A DNA stretch of 64,000 nt from Stenotrophomonas koreensis (GCF_001431525.1 NZ_LDJH01000013.1:1-64000); one strand, 5' to 3'; positions 19,662 to 29,693 are shown, counted from the first letter of the stretch. Translations and numbers: made by a program. The notes: generated by a model not told the origin, from the letters alone.

Positions 19662-22600
19662 ATGCCTAAAATCAAGCCCTACACGCGAGCAGTGGCAGGG
19701 GCAGTGGTCATACGCATAGCACAAAGCCAGGCAGTACCGGCGCTGGTTGCCAGGGTGTACGGCTGGCTTGGCTGTTGTCTGTTGCTGTTGGGCCTGCTGC
19801 TTGCGGCACCAGCACACGCGGTAGCGACAGCATTTTCCAGTGGCAGTCCCGGCCCCGGGCTGCTGGATCCCACCCCGGTGGCACCCACGATCCGGCCGAT
19901 GCGCGATTACGCCATCGATATCTGGACCACCCGCGAGGGCCTGCCGCACAACTCGTTGCGCAAGATTGTCCAGACCCCCGATGGCCTGATCTGGCTGGCA
20001 ACCTGGGAAGGCCTGGTGCGTTACAACGGCCAGGAGTTCACCACCTTTGACCGCGGCAGCACCCCGGGCCTGCTCGACAACGCGGTCGGCACCCTGCATG
20101 TGGACCGGCAGGGTGCGCTGTGGGTAGGCGATTCGCGTGGCAACCTCAGCCGCTATGACAGCAAGGGGCACTGGCAGCATTTCGAACGCGAGCTGCCGGC
20201 GCCCGGGGTATTGATCCAGGGCATCGCCAGTGACCAGAACGGGCGCCTGTGGCTGCAGTACGAAGGCAAGGGGTTGGGCCACCTGGACCCTGGCGGGCGC
20301 TTCAACTTCACCCCGCCGCCGGATGACCTGTCGGTGCTGCTGACCTATCCGGGCCTGGTCGTGGACAGCCTGGGCCAGGTCTGGCTGGGAACCATGGATG
20401 GCGTGCTGATGCGCGACAGCCGGGGGCAACTGCGGCGCGCGCCCGCCAGTTTTGGCCTGCCCGCGGCGCCGGCATGGCCGTACCTGGCCCCGGACGGGGT
20501 GTTGTGGCTGGTTGTCGGCAACCGCATCTACCGCATGCGTGATGGCCGCCCACAACTGCACTACAGCGTTGATGAGCAGACATTCCTGACCACGATGCTG
20601 GTCGACAGCAAGGGGTTGATCTGGCTGGGGACCGAAAGCGATGGCCTGATGCGGCTGGGCCCGCACGGCCTGGAACGGCTGCCCGAGGGCAAGCAGCTGC
20701 CCGGGGGACGCATCCTGAGCATGTTCGAGGACAACGAGGGCAGCATCTGGGTCGGCGCCAATGGCGGCCTGTTCCGCCTGCGCGAAACCCTGTTCACCAG
20801 TTATGGCACAAGCGACGGGCTCAGCGGCAACTATGCCCGCAGCGTGCTGGAAGACCAGCGCGGCCGGATCTGGGTCGGCACTGCGCAGGGGCTGGACCGG
20901 ATGGAGACCGATGGCCGCATCGGCAAGATCGATCTGTCCGCGGTAACCGACAATGCGGTCTCGGTCCTGAGCCTTGCCCAGGGGCCGGATGGCGCGGTCT
21001 GGGCCGGCACCTTTTCCGATGGGGTCATCCGCATTGACGGCGATGACCGCTTGACCCACTACCCGCAGGTGCAGCAGCTGTCCTCGGGCAATGTCCGTGC
21101 CATCGAGGTGGATGCGGACAACCAGGTGTGGGTGGGGACCCAGGGGGGGCTGTTGCGGATCAGCAACGGCGTGGTCGATCGACCGCAGATCCACGGCCTG
21201 CCCAAGCAGGAACTGGTGATTGCGCTGGGCCAGCACCAGGGCAACCTGTGGGTAGGCAGCACCGAAGGGGTACGCGTGGTGCTGCCCGACCGGGTCCAGC
21301 GTCTGGAGCTGAACCAGCTCGGCGGCGCGCGGACCGTGTTTGGACTGCAAAGCGTCGGCAATGCGATGTGGATCAGCACCGACCGTGGCCTGTACCGCTA
21401 CCGCGATGGCCAGCTCGGCCATGTCGGCCTGGAGCAGGGCCTGCCGGTGGATGCGGTGTTCCAGCTGGTGCCTGACCGCCTGGGCAATGCCTGGCTGTCT
21501 TCCAACCGCGGCGTGCTGCGCACGGACATGGTCAGCCTCAACGATGTGGCCGATGGCCGCCGCGACCTGCTGGAAACGGTCGAGCGTTATTCCGAAATCG
21601 ATGGCATGAGCAATTCGCAGGCCAACGGCAGCAGTGGGCCGGGGGCGATGCTGGACCGGCACGGGCGCTACTGGGTGGTCACCGCCGGCGGCCTGAGCGT
21701 GGTCGATCCACAGCATCTGCGCCAGTTGCGTGAGCGCCCGGCGCCGCGGCCGATGCTCGAGCAGGTGCGGGTCAATGGCCAGCTGCAGGACTGGCGCAAC
21801 AACCCGCTGTCGGTTCCCGGCGGTGCGCGCCTGTCGATCAGCTATGTCGGCCTGAGCTACCTGATCAGCGACCGCATCCGCTACCGCACCCGCCTGGTCG
21901 GCCTGGATGAGGAGTGGATCGAGCGTGGCCGCCAGCGCAGCGTGGAATACATCGGTTTGCCGCCGGGCGAGTACACCCTGCAGGTGGCCTCGATGCACCC
22001 GGGCGGGCGCTGGAGCCTGCAGGCGGCCGAGCTGCATTTCCGGGTGGCCCCGTTGTGGTGGCAGAACGCCTGGGTGTGGATGGTCGCGGTGTTTGCGCTG
22101 CTGCTGCTCTGGGCCTGCCTCTACCGCTATGGCGTGTACCGCTACAAGGCGCACAACCAGCGGCTGGCGCGACTGGTGGACCAGCGCACCTACGACCTGC
22201 AGCTGCAGGCCGAGAGCCTGCTGGCGGCCAACCAGGAAAAAACCCGCCTGCTCGAGCGCCTGCGCGAGCAGTCCGAGGCGTTTGAGCGCCAGGCGCGCGA
22301 AGACCCGCTGACCGGCCTGCCCAACCGCCGGGTGTTTGATGAAGCGCTCACGCGCGAGTTTTCCCGCCATCAGCGCAGTGGCCATCCGCTGTGCCTGGTG
22401 GTGCTGGACATCGATCACTTCAAGACCGTCAATGACCGCTTCAGCCACAGCGTCGGCGACCAGGTGCTCAAGGATGTGGGCCAGTTGCTGCTGGATGCCT
22501 GTCGCGAGGGCGACCTGCCTGCGCGCCTGGGCGGGGAGGAGTTTGCGCTGCTGCTCGGTGACACCACCGCCGATGAGGCCGAGCAGTTGTGCAGCCGGCT

Positions 22601-22781
22601 GCAGGGCCTGTTCCATCAGCGGCATGACTGGGGTGGCGTGCAGGGCCTGACGGTGACCTTCAGTGCCGGTCTGGTGCAGGCACGCTCTGACGACAGGCAG
22701 GCCACCGACCTGTACCAGCGCGCCGACCACGCGCTGTACCGCGCCAAGAGCAGCGGCCGTGATGTCACCTGTGTGGAATGA
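19662..22781 (+). CDS. Periplasmic propeller (Reg_prop/Y_Y_Y) membrane diguanylate cyclase
   Basis: A 1039-residue sensor that should make cyclic di-GMP. After a signal/anchor segment (about 33-53) come many two-component-regulator propeller repeats (IWLATWEGLVRYNG, LWVGDSRGNLSRYD, IWVGANGGLFRL and others), a Y_Y_Y domain (about 725-795), a membrane segment near 800-830, a coiled coil, and a GGDEF domain with an intact active motif GGEEF (957-961). RxxD (REGD) five residues before it is a complete inhibitory site, so product feedback is expected. The gene begins 21 nt after the kinase stop, so it probably belongs to the same operon. No EAL domain is present. Confidence 0.93.
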   Translation: MPKIKPYTRAVAGAVVIRIAQSQAVPALVARVYGWLGCCLLLLGLLLAAPAHAVATAFSSGSPGPGLLDPTPVAPTIRPMRDYAIDIWTTREGLPHNSLRKIVQTPDGLIWLATWEGLVRYNGQEFTTFDRGSTPGLLDNAVGTLHVDRQGALWVGDSRGNLSRYDSKGHWQHFERELPAPGVLIQGIASDQNGRLWLQYEGKGLGHLDPGGRFNFTPPPDDLSVLLTYPGLVVDSLGQVWLGTMDGVLMRDSRGQLRRAPASFGLPAAPAWPYLAPDGVLWLVVGNRIYRMRDGRPQLHYSVDEQTFLTTMLVDSKGLIWLGTESDGLMRLGPHGLERLPEGKQLPGGRILSMFEDNEGSIWVGANGGLFRLRETLFTSYGTSDGLSGNYARSVLEDQRGRIWVGTAQGLDRMETDGRIGKIDLSAVTDNAVSVLSLAQGPDGAVWAGTFSDGVIRIDGDDRLTHYPQVQQLSSGNVRAIEVDADNQVWVGTQGGLLRISNGVVDRPQIHGLPKQELVIALGQHQGNLWVGSTEGVRVVLPDRVQRLELNQLGGARTVFGLQSVGNAMWISTDRGLYRYRDGQLGHVGLEQGLPVDAVFQLVPDRLGNAWLSSNRGVLRTDMVSLNDVADGRRDLLETVERYSEIDGMSNSQANGSSGPGAMLDRHGRYWVVTAGGLSVVDPQHLRQLRERPAPRPMLEQVRVNGQLQDWRNNPLSVPGGARLSISYVGLSYLISDRIRYRTRLVGLDEEWIERGRQRSVEYIGLPPGEYTLQVASMHPGGRWSLQAAELHFRVAPLWWQNAWVWMVAVFALLLLWACLYRYGVYRYKAHNQRLARLVDQRTYDLQLQAESLLAANQEKTRLLERLREQSEAFERQAREDPLTGLPNRRVFDEALTREFSRHQRSGHPLCLVVLDIDHFKTVNDRFSHSVGDQVLKDVGQLLLDACREGDLPARLGGEEFALLLGDTTADEAEQLCSRLQGLFHQRHDWGGVQGLTVTFSAGLVQARSDDRQATDLYQRADHALYRAKSSGRDVTCVE

Positions 22782-22815
22782 ACCGGTGCCGCAGGCATTG
22801 CATGGTTGAGGCAAT

Positions 22816-22847
22816 GAAAAAAGCAGGCCACTGGCCTGCTTTTTTCA
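22816..22847. terminator. Bidirectional terminator between the cyclase gene and rnt
   Basis: GAAAAAAGCAGGCCA, one-base loop, TGGCCTGCTTTTTTC is a near-perfect inverted repeat with A and T runs on either side, between two convergent genes. Confidence 0.85.
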
Positions 22848-22870
22848 TCATCGACCGGTCCGTTGGGGGC

Positions 22871-23521
22871 TCAGGGACGATCCTGGCGTGGCCACTGGTT
22901 GGCGATATGGCAGAACAGCTCGGCGGTCTTTTCGGTGTCATACACCGCGCTGTGCGCCTGGCTGGCATCGAACTCGATACCGGCGGCGGCCACGGCGCGG
23001 GCCAGCACGGTCTGGCCGAAGGCAACCCCGCCCAGGGTCACGGTGTCAAACACGCTGAACGGATGAAACGGGTTGCGCTTGTGGCCGCTGCGCGCGACCG
23101 CCGCATTGATGAAGCCCAGGTCGAAATGGGCGTTGTGCCCGACCAGGATCGCGCGCTGGCAGTTGTGCTTCTTCAGCGCCGCGCGGATCGGCGCAAACAC
23201 GTGTTCCAGCGCGTCCTTTTCGGCCTTGGCCAGCCGGAACGGATGGTCCAGACGGATGCCGGTGACCTCCAGCGACTTCGGATCGATCTGCGTGCCTTCG
23301 GCGGGAACCACATGCGCGGCATGGGTCTGGCCGGGGATCAGCAGCCCCTGGTCATCCAGTTCCAGCGGCACCGCCGCCAGTTCCAGCAGGGCATGCCGGC
23401 TGGCATCAAAGCCACCGGTTTCAACATCCACGACCACCGGCAGGTAGCCGCGGAAACGGCGGGACATCGGCACGAACGCAGCGGTTTCGTGCGCGCAATC
23501 AGAAGGGGTATCCATCGCCAT
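22871..23521 (-). CDS. rnt: Ribonuclease T
   Basis: A DEDDh 3'-5' exoribonuclease that trims tRNA and other small RNA ends. The 216 residues carry Exo[11 protein letters not shown] (D and E), Exo[15 protein letters not shown] and Exo[18 protein letters not shown] (H and D). Basic residues near the N-terminus fit the RNA-binding surface of RNase T. MAMDTP has two candidate ATGs (23521 and 23515). It ends at a shared terminator with the convergent cyclase gene. Confidence 0.93.
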   Translation of the reverse strand: MAMDTPSDCAHETAAFVPMSRRFRGYLPVVVDVETGGFDASRHALLELAAVPLELDDQGLLIPGQTHAAHVVPAEGTQIDPKSLEVTGIRLDHPFRLAKAEKDALEHVFAPIRAALKKHNCQRAILVGHNAHFDLGFINAAVARSGHKRNPFHPFSVFDTVTLGGVAFGQTVLARAVAAAGIEFDASQAHSAVYDTEKTAELFCHIANQWPRQDRP

Positions 23522-23594
23522 AGCCTAACAGAGCCGCTTCACTGCCGGCCCATGGATGACCGGGCCGGCGCCTGCCTGGCCCGGTGGGAAAAGC

Positions 23595-24308
23595 TCAGTT
23601 GCCGCTGGTGCGGTCGGCCTTTTCGCGTGCCGGCAGCGGGGTGTCGCCATGCACCAGGAACCACAGGTTCTCGGCAATGTTGGTGGCATGGTCGCCAACC
23701 CGTTCCAGGTTCTTGGCCATGAACAGCAGGTGGGTGCAGGCGGTGATGTTGCGCGGGTCTTCCATCATGTAGGTCAACAGCTCGCGGAACAGTGCGGTAT
23801 ACAGCGCATCGAGCCGGGCATCGTCCTCGCGCATGGCCATGGCCGCCTGCACATCGCGCTTTTCGTAGGCATCAATGGCGCGCAGCACCTGGCTGGCAGC
23901 CAGCTTGCCGACCGCGCGCAGCCCCTGGATCTGCGGCGGGGTCGGCTGGTTGGCCGGCGGCATCTGCGCCAGCACCCGCGAGCGCTTGGCCACGTTGGCC
24001 GCGTGGTCGCCAATCCGCTCCAGCTCGGCAGGCACACGCACGCCGACCAGGATCTCGCGCAGGTCACGCGCCAGCGGGCCGCGCAGCGCCAGCCGCATCA
24101 CGTCATGGGCAATGGACTGCTCCAGGGCATCGATCTCGACATCGTTGGCGATGATCCGTTCGGCCGCGAGCGGGTCGAAACGTTCGATCACATCCAGTGC
24201 CGATTCCAGCTGGGCTACGGCCATCCGGCCCATGCGGGTGATTTCCTGGGTCAGGCGCTGCAGTTCTTCGTCGTAGCTCTTGACGATGTGCTCGTTGGGC
24301 ATGGTCAT
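23595..24308 (-). CDS. phoU: Phosphate signalling protein PhoU
   Basis: The negative regulator that links the Pst transporter to the PhoR-PhoB system. The 237 residues contain two PhoU three-helix repeats, each with its metal-binding motif: ERIGDHAANVAK and ERVGDHATNIAE. The start MTMPNEHIVKSYDEELQRL is chosen over a longer frame because it fits the family. It is the last gene of the pst block, 124 nt after pstB; phoB and phoR are not in this window. Confidence 0.95.
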   Translation of the reverse strand: MTMPNEHIVKSYDEELQRLTQEITRMGRMAVAQLESALDVIERFDPLAAERIIANDVEIDALEQSIAHDVMRLALRGPLARDLREILVGVRVPAELERIGDHAANVAKRSRVLAQMPPANQPTPPQIQGLRAVGKLAASQVLRAIDAYEKRDVQAAMAMREDDARLDALYTALFRELLTYMMEDPRNITACTHLLFMAKNLERVGDHATNIAENLWFLVHGDTPLPAREKADRTSGN

Positions 24309-24432
24309 GTGTCCGGTGGAGGGTGGGGCGGCAATGCGCCCGTGTCTGGTGCAGCAGGGCGGCAGCGGTGTGTCTGTGCCGGCCTGGCAATGCCGCGGGA
24401 ATGGCTGCACGGCTGACGTGCAGCCAGGCAGC

Positions 24433-25290
24433 TCAGCCGAAGCGGCCGGTGATGTAATCCTCGGTCTGCTGCTTGCTGGGCTGGGAGAAGATCACCTCGG
24501 TACGGTCATGCTCGATCAGGTCGCCCAGGTACATGAAGGCGGTGTAATCGGACACGCGCGCGGCCTGCTGCATGTTGTGGGTGACGATCAGGATGGTGTA
24601 ATCGCTCTTGAGCTCTTCCACCAGCTGTTCGATGCGGCTGGTGGAGATCGGGTCCAGCGCCGAGGTCGGCTCGTCCAGCAGCAGCACCTCCGGGCGCAGG
24701 GCCACCGCACGGGCGATGCACAGGCGCTGCTGCTGGCCGCCGGACAGCCCCAGCGCGCTCTGGCCCAGCTTGTCCTTGACCTCGTCCCACAGCGCGCCCT
24801 GGCGCAGCGCCTGTTCGACCCGGTCGGCCATCTCGGCCTTGGACAGCTTCTCGTGGTGGCGGATGCCGTAGGCGACGTTCTCGAAGATGGTCATCGGGAA
24901 CGGCACCGGCTTCTGGAACACCATGCCGACCTTGGAACGCAGCCGGCTCATCGGGTACTTGGGCGCCAGGATGTTCTCCCCGTCCAGCAGCACCTCGCCC
25001 TTGGCTTCCAGCTTCGGATACAGGTTGTAGATGCGGTTGAAGATGCGCAGCAGGGTCGACTTGCCGCAGCCGGACGGGCCGATCAGCGCGGTGACGCGCT
25101 TTTCCGGCACATCCAGGTTGATGTTCTTCAGCGCATGGAAGCCGTTGTAGTAGAAGTTCAGGTTGCGCGCAGCCAGCTTGACCGGTGCATCCGGCAGCAC
25201 GATGCCGTTGTGGCTGGGCACGTTGATGCGCTGCATCGGCACGCTGTGGGAAGTGTTGTTCATGGTCGGCTCGACGGAAAGATCAGTCAT
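24433..25290 (-). CDS. pstB: Phosphate ABC transporter ATPase PstB
   Basis: ATP-hydrolysing subunit of the high-affinity phosphate importer. The 285 residues have Walker [10 protein letters not shown], the phosphate-type Q-loop [16 protein letters not shown], signature [14 protein letters not shown] and Walker [14 protein letters not shown]. The ATG at 25290 lies inside the last codons of pstA (8-nt overlap ATGACTGA), which decides the start against a longer frame. Confidence 0.96.
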   Translation of the reverse strand: MTDLSVEPTMNNTSHSVPMQRINVPSHNGIVLPDAPVKLAARNLNFYYNGFHALKNINLDVPEKRVTALIGPSGCGKSTLLRIFNRIYNLYPKLEAKGEVLLDGENILAPKYPMSRLRSKVGMVFQKPVPFPMTIFENVAYGIRHHEKLSKAEMADRVEQALRQGALWDEVKDKLGQSALGLSGGQQQRLCIARAVALRPEVLLLDEPTSALDPISTSRIEQLVEELKSDYTILIVTHNMQQAARVSDYTAFMYLGDLIEHDRTEVIFSQPSKQQTEDYITGRFG

Positions 25291-26140
25291 GGGAGATGCG
25301 GTTGCGCAGCAACAGGCCACGGGCGGTCAGGCTGACCAGCAGCACGAACAGGGTCAGCACCAGGGCACCGGCCCAGGCCAGTACCTGCCAGGATTCATAC
25401 GGGCTGCCGGCAAACTGGTTCATCACCACCGGCACCGAGGCCATCGGTGTGAACACATTGCTGTTCCAGTACTGGTTGCCGAAGGCGGTGAACAGCAGCG
25501 GCGCGGTTTCGCCGGAGATGCGCGCCAGCGAGAGCAGGATGCCGGTGATGATGCCGGCACTGGCGCTGCGGTAGAGCACCTGCACGGTGACCTTCCACTG
25601 CGGCACGCCCAGCGCCAGTGCGGCCTCGCGCATCTGTACCGGCACCAGGCGCAGCATTTCATCGGTGGTGCGGATCACCACCGGAAGCACGATGAAGGCC
25701 AGTGCCAGCGCACCGGCAAAGGCGGAAAAGCGCCCGCCGGTCTGCATCACGTACAGGGTGTAGACGAACAGGCCCAGCACGATCGACGGTGCCGAGAGCA
25801 GGATGTCATTGACAAAGCGCACCACCGTGCCGGCCTTGCGCGCATTGCCGTACTCGGCCAGCCAGGTGCCGGCCAGCACGCCCAGCGGGGTGCCGATGGC
25901 GATGGCCAGCGCGCACATCACCGCCGAGCCGAAGAAGGCATTGGCCAGGCCGCCTTCCTGCATCGGTGCCGGGGTCATCTGGGTGAACAGTGCCCAGTTG
26001 ATGCCGGGCAGGCCGCGGCTGATCAGGGTCCACAGGATCCAGCCCAGGAAGAACAGGCCGAACAGGGCCGTGGCGCAGCCCAGGCCGATGGCCAGCACAT
26101 TGGTCAGCCGGCGGCGCAGGTAAAGCGAGGACGTGGACAT
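25283..26140 (-). CDS. pstA: Phosphate ABC transporter permease PstA
   Basis: Inner membrane permease subunit, 285 residues with six predicted membrane segments and the permease signature around [21 protein letters not shown]. It starts one base inside the pstC stop (TGATG) and its end overlaps pstB, so pstC-pstA-pstB are translationally coupled. Confidence 0.95.
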   Translation of the reverse strand: MSTSSLYLRRRLTNVLAIGLGCATALFGLFFLGWILWTLISRGLPGINWALFTQMTPAPMQEGGLANAFFGSAVMCALAIAIGTPLGVLAGTWLAEYGNARKAGTVVRFVNDILLSAPSIVLGLFVYTLYVMQTGGRFSAFAGALALAFIVLPVVIRTTDEMLRLVPVQMREAALALGVPQWKVTVQVLYRSASAGIITGILLSLARISGETAPLLFTAFGNQYWNSNVFTPMASVPVVMNQFAGSPYESWQVLAWAGALVLTLFVLLVSLTARGLLLRNRISHD

Positions 26141-27105
26141 CAGTTGCCCTCCTTGCGGGACAGGCGCATCAGCATCAGGCGGGCGATGGCCAGCACCACG
26201 AAGGTGACGATGAACAGGACAAAGCCCAGCAGCAGCAGGGCCGAGCGGTAGGTTTCGGTGGCTTCGCCAAAGTCATTGGCGATCAGCGCGGCGATGGTGG
26301 TGCCCGGCTCCAGCAGCGAGGGCGTCAGGCGCACCGAGTTGCCGATCACGAAGGCCACCGCCATGGTCTCGCCCAGGGCGCGGCCCAGGCCAAGGAAGAT
26401 GCCGCCGATCACCGCCGAGCGGGTGTAGGGCAGCACGATGTCCCAGGTCACTTCCCAGCGGGTGGAGCCCAGCGCATAGGCCGATTCCTTCAGCCGGGTC
26501 GGCACGGTCAGGAACACCTCGCGCATCACCGAGGAAATGAACGGGATCACCATGATCGCCAGCACGAAACCGGCGGTGAGCATGCCGATGCCCAGCGGCG
26601 GGCCCTGGAACAGCACGCCGACCAGCGGCAGCGTGCCGAGGTGGTCATTGAGCAGCGGGGTGACGTACTCGGTCATCACCGGCACCAGCACGAACAGGCC
26701 CCACATGCCGTAGATGATCGACGGGATGCCGGCCAGCAGTTCCACCGCGGTGCCGACCGGGCCGCGCAGCCAGCGCGGCGCCACTTCGGTCAGGAAGAAG
26801 GCAATGCCGAAGGACACCGGCACCGCGATCAGCATCGCGATCACCGCGGTGACCAGGGTGCCGTAGATCGGCGCCAGTGCGCCGAACTTGTTCTCGACCG
26901 GGTTCCAGTCGGCCGAGGTGAAAAAGCTCAGGCCCTGGCTGGCCAGCGCATGGCGCCCGCCCCAGAGCATGGACAGTGCCGCACAGACCAGCGCCACCAG
27001 GACCAGACCCACGGTGGTCATCAGGATCGCGCGGAAAATGCGGTCATTGCGCGCATCGCGCCGTTCGTTTGGCGTCGGTGCAGCGGTAGAAGAGGGGGAT
27101 GTCAT
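26140..27105 (-). CDS. pstC: Phosphate ABC transporter permease PstC
   Basis: Second permease subunit, 321 residues. The N-terminal membrane segment, a periplasmic loop (FFTSADWNPVENKFGALAPIYG) and the coupling motif ESAYALGSTRWEVTWDIVLPY fit PstC. An 81-nt gap with a strong hairpin (27155-27179) separates it from pstS. Confidence 0.95.
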   Translation of the reverse strand: MTSPSSTAAPTPNERRDARNDRIFRAILMTTVGLVLVALVCAALSMLWGGRHALASQGLSFFTSADWNPVENKFGALAPIYGTLVTAVIAMLIAVPVSFGIAFFLTEVAPRWLRGPVGTAVELLAGIPSIIYGMWGLFVLVPVMTEYVTPLLNDHLGTLPLVGVLFQGPPLGIGMLTAGFVLAIMVIPFISSVMREVFLTVPTRLKESAYALGSTRWEVTWDIVLPYTRSAVIGGIFLGLGRALGETMAVAFVIGNSVRLTPSLLEPGTTIAALIANDFGEATETYRSALLLLGFVLFIVTFVVLAIARLMLMRLSRKEGN

Positions 27106-27154
27106 CGGTCACTAAAGCCGGTTGTGGAGCACTGTGCGGACAGGCCGCAAGGAC

Positions 27155-27179
27155 GGTGCCCGCGTCAGACGCGGGCACC
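27155..27179 (-). terminator. Intercistronic hairpin between pstS and pstC
   Basis: GGTGCCCGCGT, CAG loop, ACGCGGGCACC: a perfect 11-bp stem just after the pstS stop without a T run. It probably stabilises the pstS message or reduces read-through, giving more binding protein than permease. Confidence 0.7.
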
Positions 27180-27186
27180 GGCGCTG

Positions 27187-28254
27187 TTACTTGCTGAACT
27201 CTGCCGCCCAGTAGGTTTCGATCTGGGCGACCAGTTCGGCCGGCAGCGGCACGTAGTGGAGCTCGTTGGCCTGGGCCTGACCGTTGTGGAAGGCCCACTT
27301 GAAGAAGTCCAGGGCGGCCTGGTTGCGCGCCGGATCCTTGGGCTGCTTGCTCATCAGCATGAAGTTGGTGGCAGTGATCGGCCAGGAGTTGGCACCGGTG
27401 GCGTTGGTGATCACCAGGTTGAAGTCGGCCGCATTGGCCCAGTCGGCATTGGCTGCTGCGGCGGCGAAGGTCTCGGCGCTCGGCTCGACCCAGTTGCCAT
27501 CGGCATTGCGCATGGACGCATACGGCATCGCGTTCTGGGTGGCATAGGCAAGTTCGACATAGCCGATCGCGCCCTTGATCTGCTTCACGTACGAGGCCAC
27601 GCCCTCGTTGCCCTTGCCGCCGACGCCGGCCGGCCACTGCACCGAGGTGCCTTCGCCGACGCTGTCCTTCCAGCCAGTGCTGACCTTGGACAGGTAGTTG
27701 GTGAAGTTGAAGGTGGTGCCCGAACCGTCGGAGCGGTGGACCAGGGTGATCTTCTCGGCCGGCAGGGACAGTTCCGGGTTCAGTGCGGCGATGGCCGCAT
27801 CGTTCCACATCGTGACCTTGCCCAGGTAGATGTCAGCCAGCAGCTCGCCGCTCAGGCGCAGCTGGCCCGGGGCCATGCCTTCCAGGTTGACCACCGGAAC
27901 CACGCCGCCGATGGCCGACGGGAACTGGCTCAGGTTGGCCGCGGCCAGCTCATCGCTGGGCAGCGGCTTGTCGGAGGAACCGAAGTCCACCGTGCCGGCC
28001 TTGATCTGGGCGATGCCGCCGCCCGAACCGATGGACTGGTAGTTGATCTTGGCGCCGGTGGCGGCGTTGTAGTCGGCCGACCACTTGGAGACCAGCGGGA
28101 AGATGAAGGAAGCGCCGGCACCGGATACTTCGGTGCTGATGCGCTCGCTGCTGCCTGCCTGTTCGCCTTGCGGTGGCTGTGAGCCGCCACAGGCCGACAG
28201 GCCCAGGGCAATGGCCAGGGAAAGGGCAGCAAGGCCGGTGGTGCGCAATTTCAT
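27187..28254 (-). CDS. pstS: Phosphate-binding lipoprotein PstS
   Basis: Periplasmic phosphate receptor of the Pst system, 355 residues. The signal peptide ends in a lipobox LSAC (Cys22), so this PstS is membrane-anchored rather than soluble as in E. coli. Phosphate-contacting motifs are visible: GAGASFIFP, SIGSGGG, DFGSSDKPL and HRSDGSGTT. ATG 28254 is preceded by GGAG at a good distance, which decides it over upstream ATGs. A Pho box and -10 element lie at 28298-28334. Confidence 0.95.
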   Translation of the reverse strand: MKLRTTGLAALSLAIALGLSACGGSQPPQGEQAGSSERISTEVSGAGASFIFPLVSKWSADYNAATGAKINYQSIGSGGGIAQIKAGTVDFGSSDKPLPSDELAAANLSQFPSAIGGVVPVVNLEGMAPGQLRLSGELLADIYLGKVTMWNDAAIAALNPELSLPAEKITLVHRSDGSGTTFNFTNYLSKVSTGWKDSVGEGTSVQWPAGVGGKGNEGVASYVKQIKGAIGYVELAYATQNAMPYASMRNADGNWVEPSAETFAAAAANADWANAADFNLVITNATGANSWPITATNFMLMSKQPKDPARNQAALDFFKWAFHNGQAQANELHYVPLPAELVAQIETYWAAEFSK

Positions 28255-28297
28255 GGTGGTCTCCATAGACACAACGATGGGGTTCAAGCAGGTTGCG

Positions 28298-28334
28298 ACT
28301 ATGGAATGATGTTTTTGTTACACGTGTATGACGA
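28298..28334 (-). promoter_or_regulatory. Pho box promoter of pstS
   Basis: On the minus strand two 11-bp direct repeats, TCGTCATACAC (28334-28324) and GTGTAACAAAA (28323-28313), match the PhoB half-site CTGTCAT/CTGTAAC with the right period. A possible third repeat ACATCATTCCA follows. A -10 CATAGT (28303-28298) lies 9-10 nt after the second repeat, the spacing known for PhoB-dependent promoters. Confidence 0.75.
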
Positions 28335-28439
28335 GCGAAGGAGAAATTGTCATACGCGGTGTTTTGGCAGCCGCGCACAGGTGCCGGGAGCTGTACACCG
28401 GGTCTGTTGCTGGCTGCGGTTTGTGCGCCGGACAAGTAA

Positions 28440-28469
28440 AACGCCGCCGTATGACACTACGGCGGCGTT
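28440..28469 (-). terminator. Terminator of the phosphate porin gene
   Basis: AACGCCGCCGT, 8-nt loop, ACGGCGGCGTT, followed on the minus strand by TTAC, about 25 nt after the porin stop. Confidence 0.75.
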
Positions 28470-28493
28470 CGGGTGACAGCGCGATGACGTCTC

Positions 28494-29639
28494 TTACCAG
28501 TGCAGCTGAATGCGCGCCTCGAGGATGTCCGGATCATCCGAAAGCGTGCTGCCGGTGGCGGCATCGAAGCGCTCACTGCGCAGCTTGACCCAGTTCAGGG
28601 CGAATTTTGAATGGGCGCCGTACCAGTAATTCACCCCCAGGGTCAGGGCCTGCTGCCTGCCGCCGGCCACCGCACCGTCATCCAGGTCCAGCTGGTCGTA
28701 ACGGGCACCGAGCTGCCACAGCCCGCCGGCCAGCGAGCCGGCCTTGGGCGGGGAGGGAACCCCGCCGCTGTAGCTCCAGGCATGGCCGCCCAGGTTGTAG
28801 ACCGCGCTGGCGTAGCCACCGTGGCTGTCGAAATCGGCGCTGGCCTGGCGCTGGCCGGTGGCGGTGAAGTATTCGGCCTGCAGCTTCCACGGCCCGGCCA
28901 GCCACAGCGCCTCCACCCCGGTGGTGGCCAGGCGGTCGGTGCCGGGCAGCCGGCCGGTGTCGATCAGGCGCACATCGGCCAGGTCGGCATTGGGGCGGGC
29001 ACGTAGCCGCAGGGTGTCGGCCGGCAGGTCATAGCGGGCATGGTTGATGCCCAGGTGCACGGTGTTGCCGGCGCCAGCATTCGGCAGCCACCAGCCGCGC
29101 AGTGCCTGGCCATTGCCTTCAGCCAGACCGTTGGTCAGCTCATCGCCGAACACACTGGCGCTGATGCCCCAGCGCTGGCCGCCCAGCTCGTAGCCCAGGC
29201 CCAGCCGCCGGCCGATCGCGTAGGTCGAGGTGGCCGTGGCCTTGGCGATGAAATCGTTGGCGCCGGTGCTGCTGAGCTCTTCCAGCGAGTTGGGCTGCTT
29301 GAACTGGCCCACGCGCAGGCTGTGCTTGAGGTCACCGCTCTGCCAGCGCGCACGCACGTTGGCATCGAGGAATTTTTCGGCCTTGGCATCCCAGCCCAGG
29401 GTCCAGTCCAGCGGGCCGGGGCCATCGCCCTTGAGCACCAGCTCGGCCCGGCGCATGCGCAGGCGGTCATCGCCCAGGTCGCGCTGGTCGGAGGAATACC
29501 AGTTGCCATCGGCCTGGAGCAGGCCTTCGAGGCTGAGGTCGGTCTGGCCGACGCTGCCGATCTTCACCGCCGCCTGGGCGGCAGGCACGGCAAGCAGACT
29601 GGCGACAACGGCCAGGTACAGCGGGGTTGTACGGTTCAT
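28494..29639 (-). CDS. oprP: Phosphate/polyphosphate-selective porin (OprP/OprO family)
   Basis: A 381-residue outer membrane barrel that probably brings phosphate to PstS. It has a signal peptide cleaved after AQA, the typical N-terminal TDLSLEGLLQADGNWY, the strand LRMRRAELVLKGDGPGPLDWTLGWD, arginine/lysine-rich strands, and a C-terminal aromatic residue (IQLHW) needed for barrel insertion. ATG 29639 gives a clean signal peptide; the longer frame does not. Between gspM and pstS, with a TGTCA-rich upstream region (29694-29742), it is likely phosphate-controlled. Confidence 0.9.
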   Translation of the reverse strand: MNRTTPLYLAVVASLLAVPAAQAAVKIGSVGQTDLSLEGLLQADGNWYSSDQRDLGDDRLRMRRAELVLKGDGPGPLDWTLGWDAKAEKFLDANVRARWQSGDLKHSLRVGQFKQPNSLEELSSTGANDFIAKATATSTYAIGRRLGLGYELGGQRWGISASVFGDELTNGLAEGNGQALRGWWLPNAGAGNTVHLGINHARYDLPADTLRLRARPNADLADVRLIDTGRLPGTDRLATTGVEALWLAGPWKLQAEYFTATGQRQASADFDSHGGYASAVYNLGGHAWSYSGGVPSPPKAGSLAGGLWQLGARYDQLDLDDGAVAGGRQQALTLGVNYWYGAHSKFALNWVKLRSERFDAATGSTLSDDPDILEARIQLHW

Positions 29640-29693
29640 GGGCGTTCTTGCGGCTGGGGTGGGACGCAGGTTATGAACGCTAGATTGCAACAA

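Noticed and set aside
19494..22814. 1106-codon minus-strand frame opposite the cyclase gene
   Set aside because: Shadow frame; composition is Gln/Ala/His-rich and repeats mirror the propeller repeats of the real gene.
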